This document shows positions 34,657-44,003 of a DNA stretch of 64,000 nucleotides, piece after piece. Source of the DNA: Pannonibacter sp051860505 (GTDB lineage Bacteria > Pseudomonadota > Alphaproteobacteria > Rhizobiales > Stappiaceae); NCBI RefSeq assembly GCF_051860505.1, contig NZ_JBHYDX010000017.1, positions 1 through 64,000 on the forward strand. The letters are read 5' to 3'. Under the pieces are notes generated by a model, which was given only the letters and a program-made list of their open reading frames with translations, was not told the origin of the DNA and ran no database searches. The position numbers and the translations under genes were made by a program. The first letter of the stretch is position 1, and each line of letters opens with the position of its first letter.

Positions 34657-34878
34657 ATGGGAACCTTGCTGGATTTCGCAGCGGCCCGCAGGCCGCTGAA
34701 ACACCGAGCCGCTCCGGCGGGAGCAGACGAGACCCCGGTCACGGACCGTGTTGTCCTGTTTCCCGGTGTGCGCATCGAGCGCGTGGCGCTTGATCTCGAC
34801 CCGAGAATCGGGACCATCGGAGCACCGGCCAAGAATGCGGCCCCCGAACACGACCAGGCGGCCCTGACTGACGCGTGA
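34657..34878 (+). CDS. Small conserved protein of unknown function
   Basis: A 73-residue protein. The start at 34657 (MGTLLDFAAARRP) is preferred because GGAG sits six bases before it; an ATG five codons earlier is also in frame. The N-terminal MGTLLDF and the VVLFPGVRIERV motif resemble short conserved rhizobial proteins without known role. It is the first of two genes on this strand, 34 bases before a lipoprotein-like gene. Confidence 0.65.
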   Translation: MGTLLDFAAARRPLKHRAAPAGADETPVTDRVVLFPGVRIERVALDLDPRIGTIGAPAKNAAPEHDQAALTDA

Positions 34879-34912
34879 GCCGCCGCGCGAGAACCCGCGC
34901 GAGGATGGCTGC

Positions 34913-35758
34913 ATGACGATGATTTCTGCCCGGCTGACGTGCCGACGGCTTTCTTCCCTTCTGCCTCCGCTGCTGGCGGTGGCCGCCGTGTTTTGTCTGG
35001 GGCCGCTCGGCTGTACCCGCCCGACCGGCGATTTCAACCGGGCCAAGCCCTCCGTCGTGCATGATGCCCTGATGCCGGAAGCGGGCAACATGGCCGCGCG
35101 TCTGCGCGAGGAGCCAGTCTCCGAATTCCTGCTGACCGACGACGAGAAACTGCTGCGTAATCTGGGCTGGGGGCTGATCCGTCCGCCGGCAACGCAAGAC
35201 TGGATTGGCGGCACCAAGGTCGAGCTGGCACGCACGCGGCTGCTGCCCGAGAAGCAGGGATTGGTCCCCGTCACGCAGTATACGGTGTTTCTTGGATCGG
35301 AGCGGTTCCGGTCGAGCGAAGTACGCTTCGACCGGATCGCGGCGGATGCGCGCGGGGATGCGACCCTGGTGCCGCCATTTTGCGAGGTGGCGACACGGGT
35401 GGCGAAGGCGGATCTCGACCGGTTGCGGGCGCTGTCGAGCCGGGATCTGGTGACCGTCGACACCTATGCCGGTGCCAATGCACGGGTGTGGGAAAACCGG
35501 GCCTATACCGGGTGGGTGGCGCAGGCCCTGCGCTTCCGCATCCAGGCCTATCAGACCGCCGTCGATCATTTCGAGATCGAGACGCCGTCCGGCAGCCGGA
35601 TCTGGGAAGTCAACCGGGCGATCAAGGAACTGGAGACGGTGGTGCGTTTGACCGAAAAAGGCTGTGAGCATTCGGACCGCTACCAGACGGCCATCGATGC
35701 GGAACGGTCCCGGATCTATTCCAGATGGGGTCTCGAACGGCCCGCCCCGCAGAAATAG
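34913..35758 (+). CDS. Probable lipoprotein of unknown function
   Basis: A 281-residue exported protein with an N-terminal hydrophobic segment ending in a lipobox-like LGC (FCLGPLGCTRP, Cys34), so it is probably a lipoprotein. The mature part has mixed alpha and beta character, with conserved-looking aromatic motifs (RNLGWGLIRPPATQDWIGG, ENRAYTGWVAQALRFRIQAYQ) and a C-terminal helix. I do not recognise a characterised family. It is convergent with the DUF1254 gene with only three bases between the stops. Confidence 0.7.
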   Translation: MTMISARLTCRRLSSLLPPLLAVAAVFCLGPLGCTRPTGDFNRAKPSVVHDALMPEAGNMAARLREEPVSEFLLTDDEKLLRNLGWGLIRPPATQDWIGGTKVELARTRLLPEKQGLVPVTQYTVFLGSERFRSSEVRFDRIAADARGDATLVPPFCEVATRVAKADLDRLRALSSRDLVTVDTYAGANARVWENRAYTGWVAQALRFRIQAYQTAVDHFEIETPSGSRIWEVNRAIKELETVVRLTEKGCEHSDRYQTAIDAERSRIYSRWGLERPAPQK

Positions 35759-35761
35759 GCC

Positions 35762-36346
35762 TCAACTCGACGTCGGCATGTCGGGCTTAAGAGTGTCGCA
35801 ACGGGCAGCCTTGAGGCCCGAGCTGACAACATCGGTGCTGGGGCGATCCGAAACAAAGGCGCGCAAAAGGACGAAGCCGTCCGTCTGGTCTGTTTCGATG
35901 ACAATAAGCTCATCGAGGTTTTCCGGCGGATTGGCGCGCAGGATCGAAAGTTGCGGCGTTGTCAGCACCAGCATGGCCAATTCGCCGCTGCCTGACGTGC
36001 GGTTGTTGAGGCTGTAGACGACCTCCCCCGAGCCATTGAACAGGGCCATGGACCAGAATGGCGAGTTGACCGCAGCGCTCAGGCTGACCGGTCCGTCGGC
36101 AAGCCGGAACCAGCACAGGGCATGGCCCATTTCCGGGTCCAGCATGGGCAGCGGCTCGGCACCGGGCGCGACTGCCGGCAGGACATGGAACTGCCGGTCC
36201 GAGCCGATCCGGGCCAACCGGGCGAATGCTTCGGCACGCACATGGCCGGGGACGGTCAGCACAACGAAGATGTGGACGATCCCGGCCAGAAGCAGGCTTG
36301 CTAGTCCGTAGAGCGCAAGGCGGACGAGAAGACGGCGACCGGTCAT
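35762..36346 (-). CDS. DUF1254-like membrane-anchored protein
   Basis: A 194-residue protein with an N-terminal membrane helix (about residues 12-32) and a periplasmic domain with the DUF1254-like pattern DPEMGHALCWFRLADGPVSLSAAVNSPFWSMALFNGSGEVVYSLNNR. ATG at 36346 overlaps the stop of the upstream DUF1214 gene (ATGA). DUF1254 and DUF1214 often occur in one polypeptide or as neighbours. Function is unknown. It is the third gene of a coupled operon starting with PBP1A. Confidence 0.82.
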   Translation of the reverse strand: MTGRRLLVRLALYGLASLLLAGIVHIFVVLTVPGHVRAEAFARLARIGSDRQFHVLPAVAPGAEPLPMLDPEMGHALCWFRLADGPVSLSAAVNSPFWSMALFNGSGEVVYSLNNRTSGSGELAMLVLTTPQLSILRANPPENLDELIVIETDQTDGFVLLRAFVSDRPSTDVVSSGLKAARCDTLKPDMPTSS

Positions 36347-37005
36347 GGACAACTGACCTTCGTGATCTCGGGCATGGTAAGGCCGATGAGCGATGCTCCG
36401 GTGGTGATCGGCGCATCATAGAGGCGCAGGATGAAGCTGAGATCGTCACCCTGGCCAAGCGGCAGCCAATTGCCGGGGCGCGGAGCCCGGGAGGCGGAGA
36501 CTTCAAAGCTGCCGTCGGAGGCCCGCAGGAGGCCTGAACTCGACAGGCTGACCCGGCCGGCAGCAGTGGGCATGAGGCGTCCGTCCCGATCTGCGGAGGT
36601 AAGGGTCCACAGGCGTGCCGTGGGGGTCTGGCCGGCGATCCGGTAGCTGCAAGCAGGGCTCAGCGGCTCGCCGGAGGAATCCGTCGAGGCGACAAAGGCG
36701 ACGCCCTCGCCATTGGCCAGTGGAATGCGCCCGGTCCGGGCATAGATCGCCGCAGAATAGGGATCAGCCTCGGGCGTGCCGGCAAGGGGATGGGCGCCCC
36801 AGACACCGATGCGGATCGGCTTGAACAGGTCCTCGCTGGTCAACGCAAGATGGGCGGACCACAGTCCGAACACGACGGCGACGGCGATGGTGACGACAAG
36901 CGCGAGCGCCCGGGCAAGGCGCGAAACGGGCGTCGGCCTCAGGATATCCGGCGTCCTGGTCTTCTGCCAGTCGGTTTCTGGCCCGAGCGGAAAAGCCGAC
37001 TTCAT
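36343..37005 (-). CDS. DUF1214 membrane-anchored protein
   Basis: A 220-residue protein with one membrane helix (about residues 31-52) and a periplasmic DUF1214 domain containing DPYSAAIYARTGRIPLANGEG, CSYRIAGQTPTARLWTLTSADRDG and the C-terminal NWLPLGQGDDLSFILRLYDAP block, which is the family hallmark. It overlaps the PBP1A stop (ATGA) and the next gene (ATGA). The tight coupling to a peptidoglycan synthase suggests an envelope role, but none is established. Confidence 0.88.
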   Translation of the reverse strand: MKSAFPLGPETDWQKTRTPDILRPTPVSRLARALALVVTIAVAVVFGLWSAHLALTSEDLFKPIRIGVWGAHPLAGTPEADPYSAAIYARTGRIPLANGEGVAFVASTDSSGEPLSPACSYRIAGQTPTARLWTLTSADRDGRLMPTAAGRVSLSSSGLLRASDGSFEVSASRAPRPGNWLPLGQGDDLSFILRLYDAPITTGASLIGLTMPEITKVSCP

Positions 37006-39212
37006 GGCTGGGCGACCTCCTCGCTGGCCGAAGCGGTCTGGCCCAGGGCATCAAGCGCCCGGCCAATCTGGCCGAGTACTTCGGCGGTGCGGGTGGACAG
37101 GATGCGTGGTTGGCTGGCGGCCGGCGCACCGTCGCTGCTGCGGGCAATCTGGGCCGGTTTCAGGCGCGTCGGATCGATGCCCGGCATCGGGACAAGCTCG
37201 ATACCGGCATGGGCATAGGCCATCAGCTTCTGCCAGGCGAGGGCCGGCAAGGTGCCGCCAGTGACACGGTCGGTCGGGGAAAAATCATCATTGCCGAACC
37301 AGACGGCGCTGACGAAGTTGCCTGTGTAGCCGACAAACCAGGCATCGCGATAGGCCGAAGTTGTGCCGGTCTTGCCAGCGACGACGACGCCTTCGACGAT
37401 GGCCCTCCGTCCTGTGCCGTTCTCGACCGCGTTGACCAGAATGTCGTTGATCTCACCGACCTTATCCGCTGGCAGGATACGCTCCGGTTCCGGCTCGTTG
37501 CGGTTGCGGTCATAGAGCTGGCGGCCAAAGGAGTTGCGAACCTCGAGGATGGCGTAGGGAGATGCCTTGAGGCCGCCATTGGCGAAGGCTGCATAGCTGG
37601 CGGTCATGTCGATCACGGACACATCCGAAGCCCCCAGGGGCAGGGACACCGTGTTCTGCAATTCGTGCGTGATGCCCATCCTGTAGGCCGTTTCAATGAT
37701 CGCCGGCCGGCCGACGGCAATGGACAGGCGAACGGGAACCGTATTGATCGACCGGGTCAGGGCATCCTTGAGGGAAATCGGACCGGCATAGCCGCGTGAA
37801 TAATTGCGAGGGCTCCAGTTGCCGATCGAAACGGGCGCGTCCGGCACAATACTGGCGAGCGAATAGCCGTTGAGGAAGGCCGTGATGTAGACGAAGGGCT
37901 TGAAGGACGAGCCGGGTTGGCGCAGGGCGGCGACGGCCCGATTGAACTGGCTCTTGCCATAGTCGCGGCCACCAACCATGGCCCGGACGGCGCCATCGGG
38001 AACCATGACGACCAGGGCAGCCTCGCGGGTGCGGCGCGCCTGACCGAATTCGGTCAGAACACTGTCCACGGATTGCTCCGCCTGACGCTGCAGGGCCGGG
38101 TCCAGCGTGGTGCGGACGGTGACGATGCGGTCGCGGGCAAGGGCGGGATTGCGGCGGGCGAGCTTCCTGACCTCATCGAAGGCCCAGTCGAGGAAGTAGT
38201 CGGGGGCCTGTTCCTGCGACCGGTCGACGGCCACGGCCGGATTGCGGCGGGCGCCGATCACCTGGCCCTCGGTCATGAAGCCGGACTGGACCATGTTGGT
38301 CAGGACTTCATTGGCCCGCGCTCGGGCGGCAGGCAGGTTGATGTGCGGGGCGTATTTGCTCGGAGCCTTGTAGAGGCCGGCGAGCATGGCTGCCTCGGCC
38401 AGGGACAACTCGCGCACGTTCTTGCGGAAATAGAACTCGGAGGCCGCCGTGACGCCGAACACGCCGCCGCCCATGTAGGCGCGGTCGAGATAAAGCTTCA
38501 GGATCTGGCGCTTGGTCAGATTTGCCTCCAGCCACAGCGCAAGAAAGGCCTCCTTGATCTTGCGCTCCAGGGTGCGCTCGTTGGACAGGAACAGGTTCTT
38601 GGCCAACTGCTGGGTCAGCGAGGAGCCGCCCTGCACCACGGTCCGGGCCCGCAGGTTCTCAACCATGGCTCGGGACGTACCGATAACATCGATGCCAAAG
38701 TGCTCGAAGAAACGGCGGTCTTCGGTGGCAAGTGTCGCCTTGACGAGCACGTCGGGGAGCTCTTCGAGCGGCACCGTGTCATTGAGCACGATGCCGCGCC
38801 GGCCGACTTCCTTGCCGAAGCGGTCGAGGAAGGTAACGGCGAAGTCCTCGGTCGTCATCCAGTCCGCATTGCGGGTGGCCTCGAAGGCCGGCTGGGCGAA
38901 AGTCAGAAGGACGAGCAGACCGAGAAGGCCGAAGGTAGCGCCGTCGGAGCCGACTTCGGCTGCCGCGCGGCCAAAGCCACGAACCTCGAACCGCCGCAGG
39001 AAGCGGTCGTAGGCGCGAAGGCCTTCGGCAAACGACCGCCCGGCCCGCCATAGGGCCGTATCGACCCAGGCATCAGCCGACAGGAGGCGGGACGTCAGCG
39101 AGCGATAGGTGTTGCGACGCGGACGGGCGCTGTCTTGCGCTGACGCAGCAACCCTGTCCGCCTGCTCCGGCGGGTGATCCGGGCCGCGATCATCCTGATG
39201 GTCGGAGCTCAC
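37002..39212 (-). CDS. mrcA: Penicillin-binding protein 1A (class A, bifunctional)
   Basis: A 736-residue inner-membrane peptidoglycan synthase. Membrane helix near residues 93-112. The glycosyltransferase family 51 domain has catalytic Glu164 (ATEDRRFFEHFG) and GGSSLTQQLAKNLFL, then the KRQILKLYLDRAYMG block. The transpeptidase domain has the nucleophile Ser435 in SSFK, SIN (TRSINTVP) and KTGTT (Lys614). A long charged cytosolic N-terminus (about 90 residues) is present. It starts with GTG. It heads an operon with DUF1214 and DUF1254 genes through ATGA overlaps. Confidence 0.95.
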   Translation of the reverse strand: MSSDHQDDRGPDHPPEQADRVAASAQDSARPRRNTYRSLTSRLLSADAWVDTALWRAGRSFAEGLRAYDRFLRRFEVRGFGRAAAEVGSDGATFGLLGLLVLLTFAQPAFEATRNADWMTTEDFAVTFLDRFGKEVGRRGIVLNDTVPLEELPDVLVKATLATEDRRFFEHFGIDVIGTSRAMVENLRARTVVQGGSSLTQQLAKNLFLSNERTLERKIKEAFLALWLEANLTKRQILKLYLDRAYMGGGVFGVTAASEFYFRKNVRELSLAEAAMLAGLYKAPSKYAPHINLPAARARANEVLTNMVQSGFMTEGQVIGARRNPAVAVDRSQEQAPDYFLDWAFDEVRKLARRNPALARDRIVTVRTTLDPALQRQAEQSVDSVLTEFGQARRTREAALVVMVPDGAVRAMVGGRDYGKSQFNRAVAALRQPGSSFKPFVYITAFLNGYSLASIVPDAPVSIGNWSPRNYSRGYAGPISLKDALTRSINTVPVRLSIAVGRPAIIETAYRMGITHELQNTVSLPLGASDVSVIDMTASYAAFANGGLKASPYAILEVRNSFGRQLYDRNRNEPEPERILPADKVGEINDILVNAVENGTGRRAIVEGVVVAGKTGTTSAYRDAWFVGYTGNFVSAVWFGNDDFSPTDRVTGGTLPALAWQKLMAYAHAGIELVPMPGIDPTRLKPAQIARSSDGAPAASQPRILSTRTAEVLGQIGRALDALGQTASASEEVAQP

Positions 39213-39299
39213 AGCGCTATCCGTTGCCTGTAGATGCTGTTAAAGGATCGACGCCTATCCTTGTCGCCACTAGGGAACCCGAAACGGGCTACGAAATCA

Positions 39300-39812
39300 A
39301 TGCCGGACACCAAGATTCCCCCGATGGCTGCCGATCTGCCGGTTCCCTACTGGCGCGAAAAGGCGCTTGAGGACATGACGACCACGGAGTGGGAAGCCCT
39401 GTGCGACGGCTGCGCCCGCTGCTGCCTCAACAAGCTTGAAGACTGGGACACAGGCCAGATCGTCTGGACCAACGTTGCCTGCCAGTTGCTCGATGATGCC
39501 AGCTGCCGCTGCAGCGACTATCCGAACCGCACGGTGAACGTGCCCGATTGCATCCAGCTGACGCCGGAAGAGGTGCGGACCTTGACCTGGCTGCCGGCGA
39601 CCTGTGCCTATCGGCTGGTGCGCGAGGGCAAGGATCTCTACTGGTGGCATCCGCTTGTGTCAGGAGATCCGGACACGGTGCATCAGGCTGGCGTGTCGGT
39701 GCGCGGGCGGACAGTGTCGGAAGCCGGTATCGAGATCGAAGACTATGAGGATTACGTGGTCAACTGGCCAATGCAGATTCCGCGCAAGGCCAAGCGTCGC
39801 CCGGAGAAATAG
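39300..39812 (+). CDS. UPF0260 (YcgN) cysteine-cluster protein
   Basis: A 170-residue cytosolic protein with conserved cysteines: CDGCARCCLNKLED, ACQLLDDASCRCSDYPNR, PDCIQLTP and ATCAYRL. The set resembles zinc or iron-sulfur ligands of the YkgJ/YcgN cluster proteins. Function is unknown. The start at 39300 was chosen because an upstream in-frame ATG (39234) adds only basic low-complexity residues. It is divergent from PBP1A with an 87-base gap. Confidence 0.92.
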   Translation: MPDTKIPPMAADLPVPYWREKALEDMTTTEWEALCDGCARCCLNKLEDWDTGQIVWTNVACQLLDDASCRCSDYPNRTVNVPDCIQLTPEEVRTLTWLPATCAYRLVREGKDLYWWHPLVSGDPDTVHQAGVSVRGRTVSEAGIEIEDYEDYVVNWPMQIPRKAKRRPEK

Positions 39813-40021
39813 AAGTTACCCAGCAAACAAGCCCAGCCTTTGCGAGATCGGTGAGGTGTCCCTGCAGCTTTTGACGCTACGCCGGGAAATCAAGGCCGGT
39901 GAAAGGTAAACGGAAAATGTTGCCTGATTTTTCAGCTGATCTGTTTGGGTATCTGCAGTCGCATTAACGGAATTTTGTCTCGCGGGTTGGAGCATGGGGT
40001 CAGCTCAATCGGGGACTGGCC

Positions 40022-41653
40022 ATGAAATTCTGGCAATCCATCAAGTTCAAGACGATCACGCCTGTGGTGGTCATCGTCGCTGGTGCCTTTGCGGCATTTT
40101 CTTACCTGACTTCATCGGAACTGATCTCGTCTGTCGAGAACGCATTCCAGTCCGAGATCGAGATCAGTACCGAGATGTCCAACCAGGCGCTGGGCAACGC
40201 CATCTGGGACTTCAACCAGGACCTGGCCAAGACGGTGCTGCAGCCACTGACCGACAACAGCCGGTTCTCCTTCGCGGTGGTGCGCGAGGAAAACGGCACC
40301 ATCTTTGCCACGGTCGCCAAGGAAGCGGTGGAAGGCAAGGATCTGCTGGCCCGAATTCCTGATGAGGCGCAGGCACCCAGCGATGACAAGGCAACGCGGT
40401 TTTTCGAGACCGAGACCCACATGATCGGTGTGAAGCCGATCCTGCGCGATGAGGCGGGAACAGTGAGCCGCATCGGCAGTGTTTTCATCGGCTTCGATCT
40501 CGGCTTGCTGAAGGCTGCCGAACGGGAAGCCCAGCTGACGGCGCTGGTGATGGCGCTCATTGCCATCGGAGTGGTGTCCGGGGCGCTGATGTATCTGATC
40601 AGCCGGATCACACGGCCGATCGACCAGCTGTCGCGCACCATGCTCAGCCTTGCCGACGGGGATCTGGAAGTGACCGTGCCGGGAACGGCGCGCGTTGATG
40701 AACTCGGCCAGATGGCCAAGACGGTGGAAGTGTTCCGCGACAACGGCCAGAAGCAGCGGCAGCTTGAGGCTGACCAGCGCGCCGGCTTCGACAAGGAGCG
40801 CGAGCGCCAGGCGGCGCTGGAGGCGATGATTGCCGGGTTCCGCGACCAGTCACGGCAGCTGTTGCAGCCGGTCGAGGAATCCACCCACAACATGTCGCAG
40901 ATCTCCAACCTGTTGCTCGACATGTCGAAGGACACCACAGGCCGCACCGCCTCCGTGGCGGCTGCGACCGAGCAGGCCTATGCCAGTGTCCAGACGGTCG
41001 CTTCGGCCTCCGAGGAACTGTCGGCATCCATCGGCGAAATCTCGCGCCAGATCGCCGACACCAGCGCCGTGGTTTCGGCGGCAAACACCAAGGCGGCATC
41101 GGCCAACGAGCAGGTGGCCGGGCTTGCCGCCTCTGCCCAGAAGATCGGGGCGGTGCTGCAACTGATCCAGGACATTGCAGAACAGACCAACCTGCTGGCG
41201 CTGAATGCCACCATCGAGGCGGCACGTGCCGGGGATGCAGGACGCGGCTTTGCGGTCGTGGCGGCTGAGGTGAAGGAACTGGCGACCCAGACATCGAAGG
41301 CAACCGAAGAAATCGCGGCCCAGATCACGGCCATCCAGGATGCCTCGGCCGGCTCCGTTGCGGCGATTGACGAGATTGCCAAGACCATGGTGCAAGTGAA
41401 CGAATACACCGCCTCCATCACCCGTGCCCTCGAACAGCAGGGCGCCGCGACCGGTGAAATCAGCCACTCCGTCCAGGAAGTGGCCTCTGGAACGCGGGAA
41501 ATCACCGTCAACATGACGAGCGTCAAGCATGCGGTCGACGAAACCTCCGCCTCGGCTGCGGATGTGGCGAAGTCCTCGAATGACGTGGCGCTGAAGACCC
41601 GCCAGTTGGCAGAAAGCATCGACGACTTCCTCAGCCGCGTCAGCGCGGCCTGA
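40022..41653 (+). CDS. Methyl-accepting chemotaxis protein
   Basis: A 543-residue transmembrane chemoreceptor. Membrane helices lie near residues 10-32 and 171-195. Between them is a periplasmic domain of about 135 residues resembling a double-Cache/PAS-like fold (NAIWDFNQDLAKTVLQPL). A HAMP domain follows (ISRITRPIDQLSRTMLSLADGDLEVTV), then the long signalling coiled coil with hairpin tip IAEQTNLLALNATIEAARAG. No CheB/CheR-binding pentapeptide is seen at the C-terminus (FLSRVSAA). A terminator follows, so it is transcribed alone. Confidence 0.95.
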   Translation: MKFWQSIKFKTITPVVVIVAGAFAAFSYLTSSELISSVENAFQSEIEISTEMSNQALGNAIWDFNQDLAKTVLQPLTDNSRFSFAVVREENGTIFATVAKEAVEGKDLLARIPDEAQAPSDDKATRFFETETHMIGVKPILRDEAGTVSRIGSVFIGFDLGLLKAAEREAQLTALVMALIAIGVVSGALMYLISRITRPIDQLSRTMLSLADGDLEVTVPGTARVDELGQMAKTVEVFRDNGQKQRQLEADQRAGFDKERERQAALEAMIAGFRDQSRQLLQPVEESTHNMSQISNLLLDMSKDTTGRTASVAAATEQAYASVQTVASASEELSASIGEISRQIADTSAVVSAANTKAASANEQVAGLAASAQKIGAVLQLIQDIAEQTNLLALNATIEAARAGDAGRGFAVVAAEVKELATQTSKATEEIAAQITAIQDASAGSVAAIDEIAKTMVQVNEYTASITRALEQQGAATGEISHSVQEVASGTREITVNMTSVKHAVDETSASAADVAKSSNDVALKTRQLAESIDDFLSRVSAA

Positions 41654-41684
41654 CATCGAAGTTTTCTGTCGCGCAAAGCTCAGT

Positions 41685-41714
41685 CCCCACGGCGCTACCG
41701 TGGGGGCTTTTTCG
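41685..41714 (+). terminator. Intrinsic terminator of the chemoreceptor gene
   Basis: A perfect 8-bp stem, CCCCACGG / CCGTGGGG, with loop CGCTA and tail GCTTTTTCG, begins 32 bases after the stop codon. Confidence 0.92.
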
Positions 41715-41716
41715 TG

Positions 41717-42337
41717 TCAGGTCAGATGTTCCTGGCCGAAACGGGCAAGGGCCTCTATCTCGGCCGGCCGCAATTCATGGCCGCCGTCGTGCCAGAGGGG
41801 CTCTACGGCCGCGCCCTGCGCAGTAAACCAGGTCTCCAGACGGCTTGTCAGGGGCGCCGGGCAGATCGGATCGCGGCGGCCTGCCGTGATCAGGACAGGC
41901 AGCCCTGCGAGAGCCGGGTTTGCGACTGGCTCGAACGGGATCAGCGGGTGCAGCAGGGCGATGGCGTCGAACAGATCCGGACGCTGGAAAGCGACGCTGG
42001 CCAGGATGTTGGCCCCGTTCGAATAGCCGAAAGCGAGCACCTTGCGGGGGGCGAGTTCCGTCTTCCAGGCGGACAGGAAGCTGGTCATCTTGTCTGTTCT
42101 GGCCGCGAGGTCGGTCATGTCATAGACGCCTTCGCCGGTGCGGCGGAAGAAGCGCAGGGCGCCATGTTCCGACACATCGCCGCGCGGTGATAACACGGTT
42201 GCGGCCGGAAACAGGCTGTCAGCGAGGCTGGCGAACTGGTGTTCGTCGCCGCCGGTGCCATGCAGGGCGACGACCAGCGGGGCTGCGCCCGGCCCTGGGG
42301 CCGGACGCAGGTGGTGGATATAGCTGTCTTGCGCCAT
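41717..42337 (-). CDS. Alpha/beta hydrolase, MhqD/carboxylesterase-like
   Basis: A 206-residue serine hydrolase of the phospholipase/carboxylesterase group. Oxyanion-hole motif LHGTGGDEHQF, nucleophile in GYSNGANIL, acid in ITAGRRDPICP and His in WHDGGHELRP are visible. The gene lies three bases after an MhqO-like dioxygenase gene. The same pair occurs in Firmicute mhq operons that detoxify hydroquinones, so a role in quinone or catechol catabolism is likely. Confidence 0.9.
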   Translation of the reverse strand: MAQDSYIHHLRPAPGPGAAPLVVALHGTGGDEHQFASLADSLFPAATVLSPRGDVSEHGALRFFRRTGEGVYDMTDLAARTDKMTSFLSAWKTELAPRKVLAFGYSNGANILASVAFQRPDLFDAIALLHPLIPFEPVANPALAGLPVLITAGRRDPICPAPLTSRLETWFTAQGAAVEPLWHDGGHELRPAEIEALARFGQEHLT

Positions 42338-42340
42338 GGA

Positions 42341-43273
42341 TCAGCCCTCCAGCTTGGGCAGGTGGGTTTCCAGATAGGGGCGCAGGTGCGCGTGCTGGCT
42401 CGGCAGCTTGAGCGCTTCGCCCAGATGGGCTGTGTCCTCATCCCGGTCGAAACCTGGTTCGTTGGTGGCAATCTCGAACAGGATGCCGCCGGGCGTGCGG
42501 AAGTAGATCGCGTAGAAGTAATCCCGGTCGATCACCGGCGTGACCTGGAAGCCGGTGTCCATCAGGGCCTTGCGGACCTCGAGCTGGGCTGCCCGGTTCT
42601 CGACCGCGAAGGCGACGTGGTGCACCGAGCCGGCGCCTGAGACGCCGTGGGCGATGTTCGGCATGACCTCGACATCGATGACATGCGCGCCATTGCCGCC
42701 GTCGATCTGGTAGCGGGTAAAGCCCTCGCCGCTTTCCAGCTGCTGGTAGCCCATGAAGCGCAGCAGTTCGCCCGTTGCCCCGCCATCCCGCAAACGTAGT
42801 GTCGTGGAATGGAAGCCGCGGATCGCGACATCGGCGGGAACGTCGGTACCAGTCCAGGGCGCGCGGGTGTCGCCGGGGGCTTCGAGGAGGGCAAAGCCGT
42901 CGCCGTCGGGACCGGCAAAGTGCAGGCGCTTCTGACCGAGCAGTGTGTCTTCCAGAAGGCCATCAACCCGGGCAGCTGTCAGCCGCTCCGTCCAGTAGCC
43001 GATGGCACCTTCAGGAACCGCGAAAACGGTGGTGCCAACCTCACCGGTGCCGGGACGTCCGCTTCGCGAGCCAGGGAAGGGGAAATAGGTCATGACCGAG
43101 CCGGGGGTGCCGGCTTCGTCGCCATAGTAGAGATGGTAGACGTCGGGCGCGTCGAAATTGACCGTCTTCTTGACGCGGCGCAGCCCGAGGGTCCGGGTGA
43201 AGAAGGCATTGTTGGCGGCAGCGTCACCGGCGATGGAGGTGACGTGATGCAGGCCGCGGATCTGGTTCAGCAT
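42341..43273 (-). CDS. Ring-cleaving dioxygenase, MhqO-like (VOC superfamily)
   Basis: A 310-residue extradiol-type dioxygenase built from two VOC modules. The first begins IRGLHHVTSIAGDAAANNAFFTRTLGLRRVKKTVNFD; the second contains SVHHVAFAVEN and the metal-binding Glu in TPGGILFEIATNEPGF. Metal ligands are probably His9 or His10 of the first strand, the His in VHHVAF and that Glu. GGGAG precedes the ATG at 43273. It is expected to cleave hydroquinone or catechol rings; the downstream hydrolase would process products. Confidence 0.92.
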   Translation of the reverse strand: MLNQIRGLHHVTSIAGDAAANNAFFTRTLGLRRVKKTVNFDAPDVYHLYYGDEAGTPGSVMTYFPFPGSRSGRPGTGEVGTTVFAVPEGAIGYWTERLTAARVDGLLEDTLLGQKRLHFAGPDGDGFALLEAPGDTRAPWTGTDVPADVAIRGFHSTTLRLRDGGATGELLRFMGYQQLESGEGFTRYQIDGGNGAHVIDVEVMPNIAHGVSGAGSVHHVAFAVENRAAQLEVRKALMDTGFQVTPVIDRDYFYAIYFRTPGGILFEIATNEPGFDRDEDTAHLGEALKLPSQHAHLRPYLETHLPKLEG

Positions 43274-43454
43274 GGGATGGTCTCCCGATCTGGCGGCCCC
43301 GGTGTGGAGCCGCACTGTTTGATGGGCTGAACTTAAGGCGCGGGCCCGGATCCGAAAATGCCGCGAATGCTCGACTTGAAGTTCACCGAGATTGAACAAT
43401 CGACGACCTAAGGCATTATCAGCCTCACAGGAGGAGACGATCCGATCGGGTTGA

Positions 43455-44003
43455 TCAAGGCCGGGTGAAGGTCAGGTCGACGGTCCCGACGGTGATGCCA
43501 TATTTGACCACATCGGCGGTGTTACGCACCGTGCGGGCATCGACCGGGGTCAGCCGGTCATTGAACCGCAAGGCGATGGAGCCATCCTCCAGTGGGACTT
43601 CCGCGGCGTAGCTGAAGACCAGACTGTCTCCGTCGGGGGTCACATGCGTCGGCGCGAGGACGTCCGAGCGGGTGCCGATATAGCGGCGGTCACCGACTTT
43701 CTGGAAGAACCAGGTCTTGGTGTCCTTCTCGCCGTCCGCATAGACGAAATCCTCGCGCAGGCGCAGCGTGAAGGTCTTCGGGTTCCACTTACCCTCGAGA
43801 TAGACCTTGAACTCGCGCCGGACGCCGGCAATGCGGCTCTCAAACACACCTTCGGCAACCGTGCGGCCCTTGAAGAAGTCTTCCAGCACCAGGGGCTGCG
43901 CCGCGCGGGCCGGCAGCATCATTAGAAGCAGCGCGGCAGCGGCAAGAGCGAAGAGGAAAGGCGGAAGCAGAAGGCCGGACGGGCGGCGCGCTTTCAAGGA
44001 CAT
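43455..44003 (-). CDS. DUF3833 exported protein
   Basis: A 182-residue protein with an N-terminal signal-like segment (LLPPFLFALAAAALLLMMLPARA). The mature domain starts LVLEDFFKGRTVAEGVFESRIAG, as in DUF3833, and continues with FTLRLREDFVYADGEKDTKTWFF. Members are small lipocalin-like beta proteins of unknown role; here there is no lipobox Cys. The ATG at 44003 follows GAGG. It lies just left of the GTA cluster, on the opposite strand. Confidence 0.85.
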   Translation of the reverse strand: MSLKARRPSGLLLPPFLFALAAAALLLMMLPARAAQPLVLEDFFKGRTVAEGVFESRIAGVRREFKVYLEGKWNPKTFTLRLREDFVYADGEKDTKTWFFQKVGDRRYIGTRSDVLAPTHVTPDGDSLVFSYAAEVPLEDGSIALRFNDRLTPVDARTVRNTADVVKYGITVGTVDLTFTRP

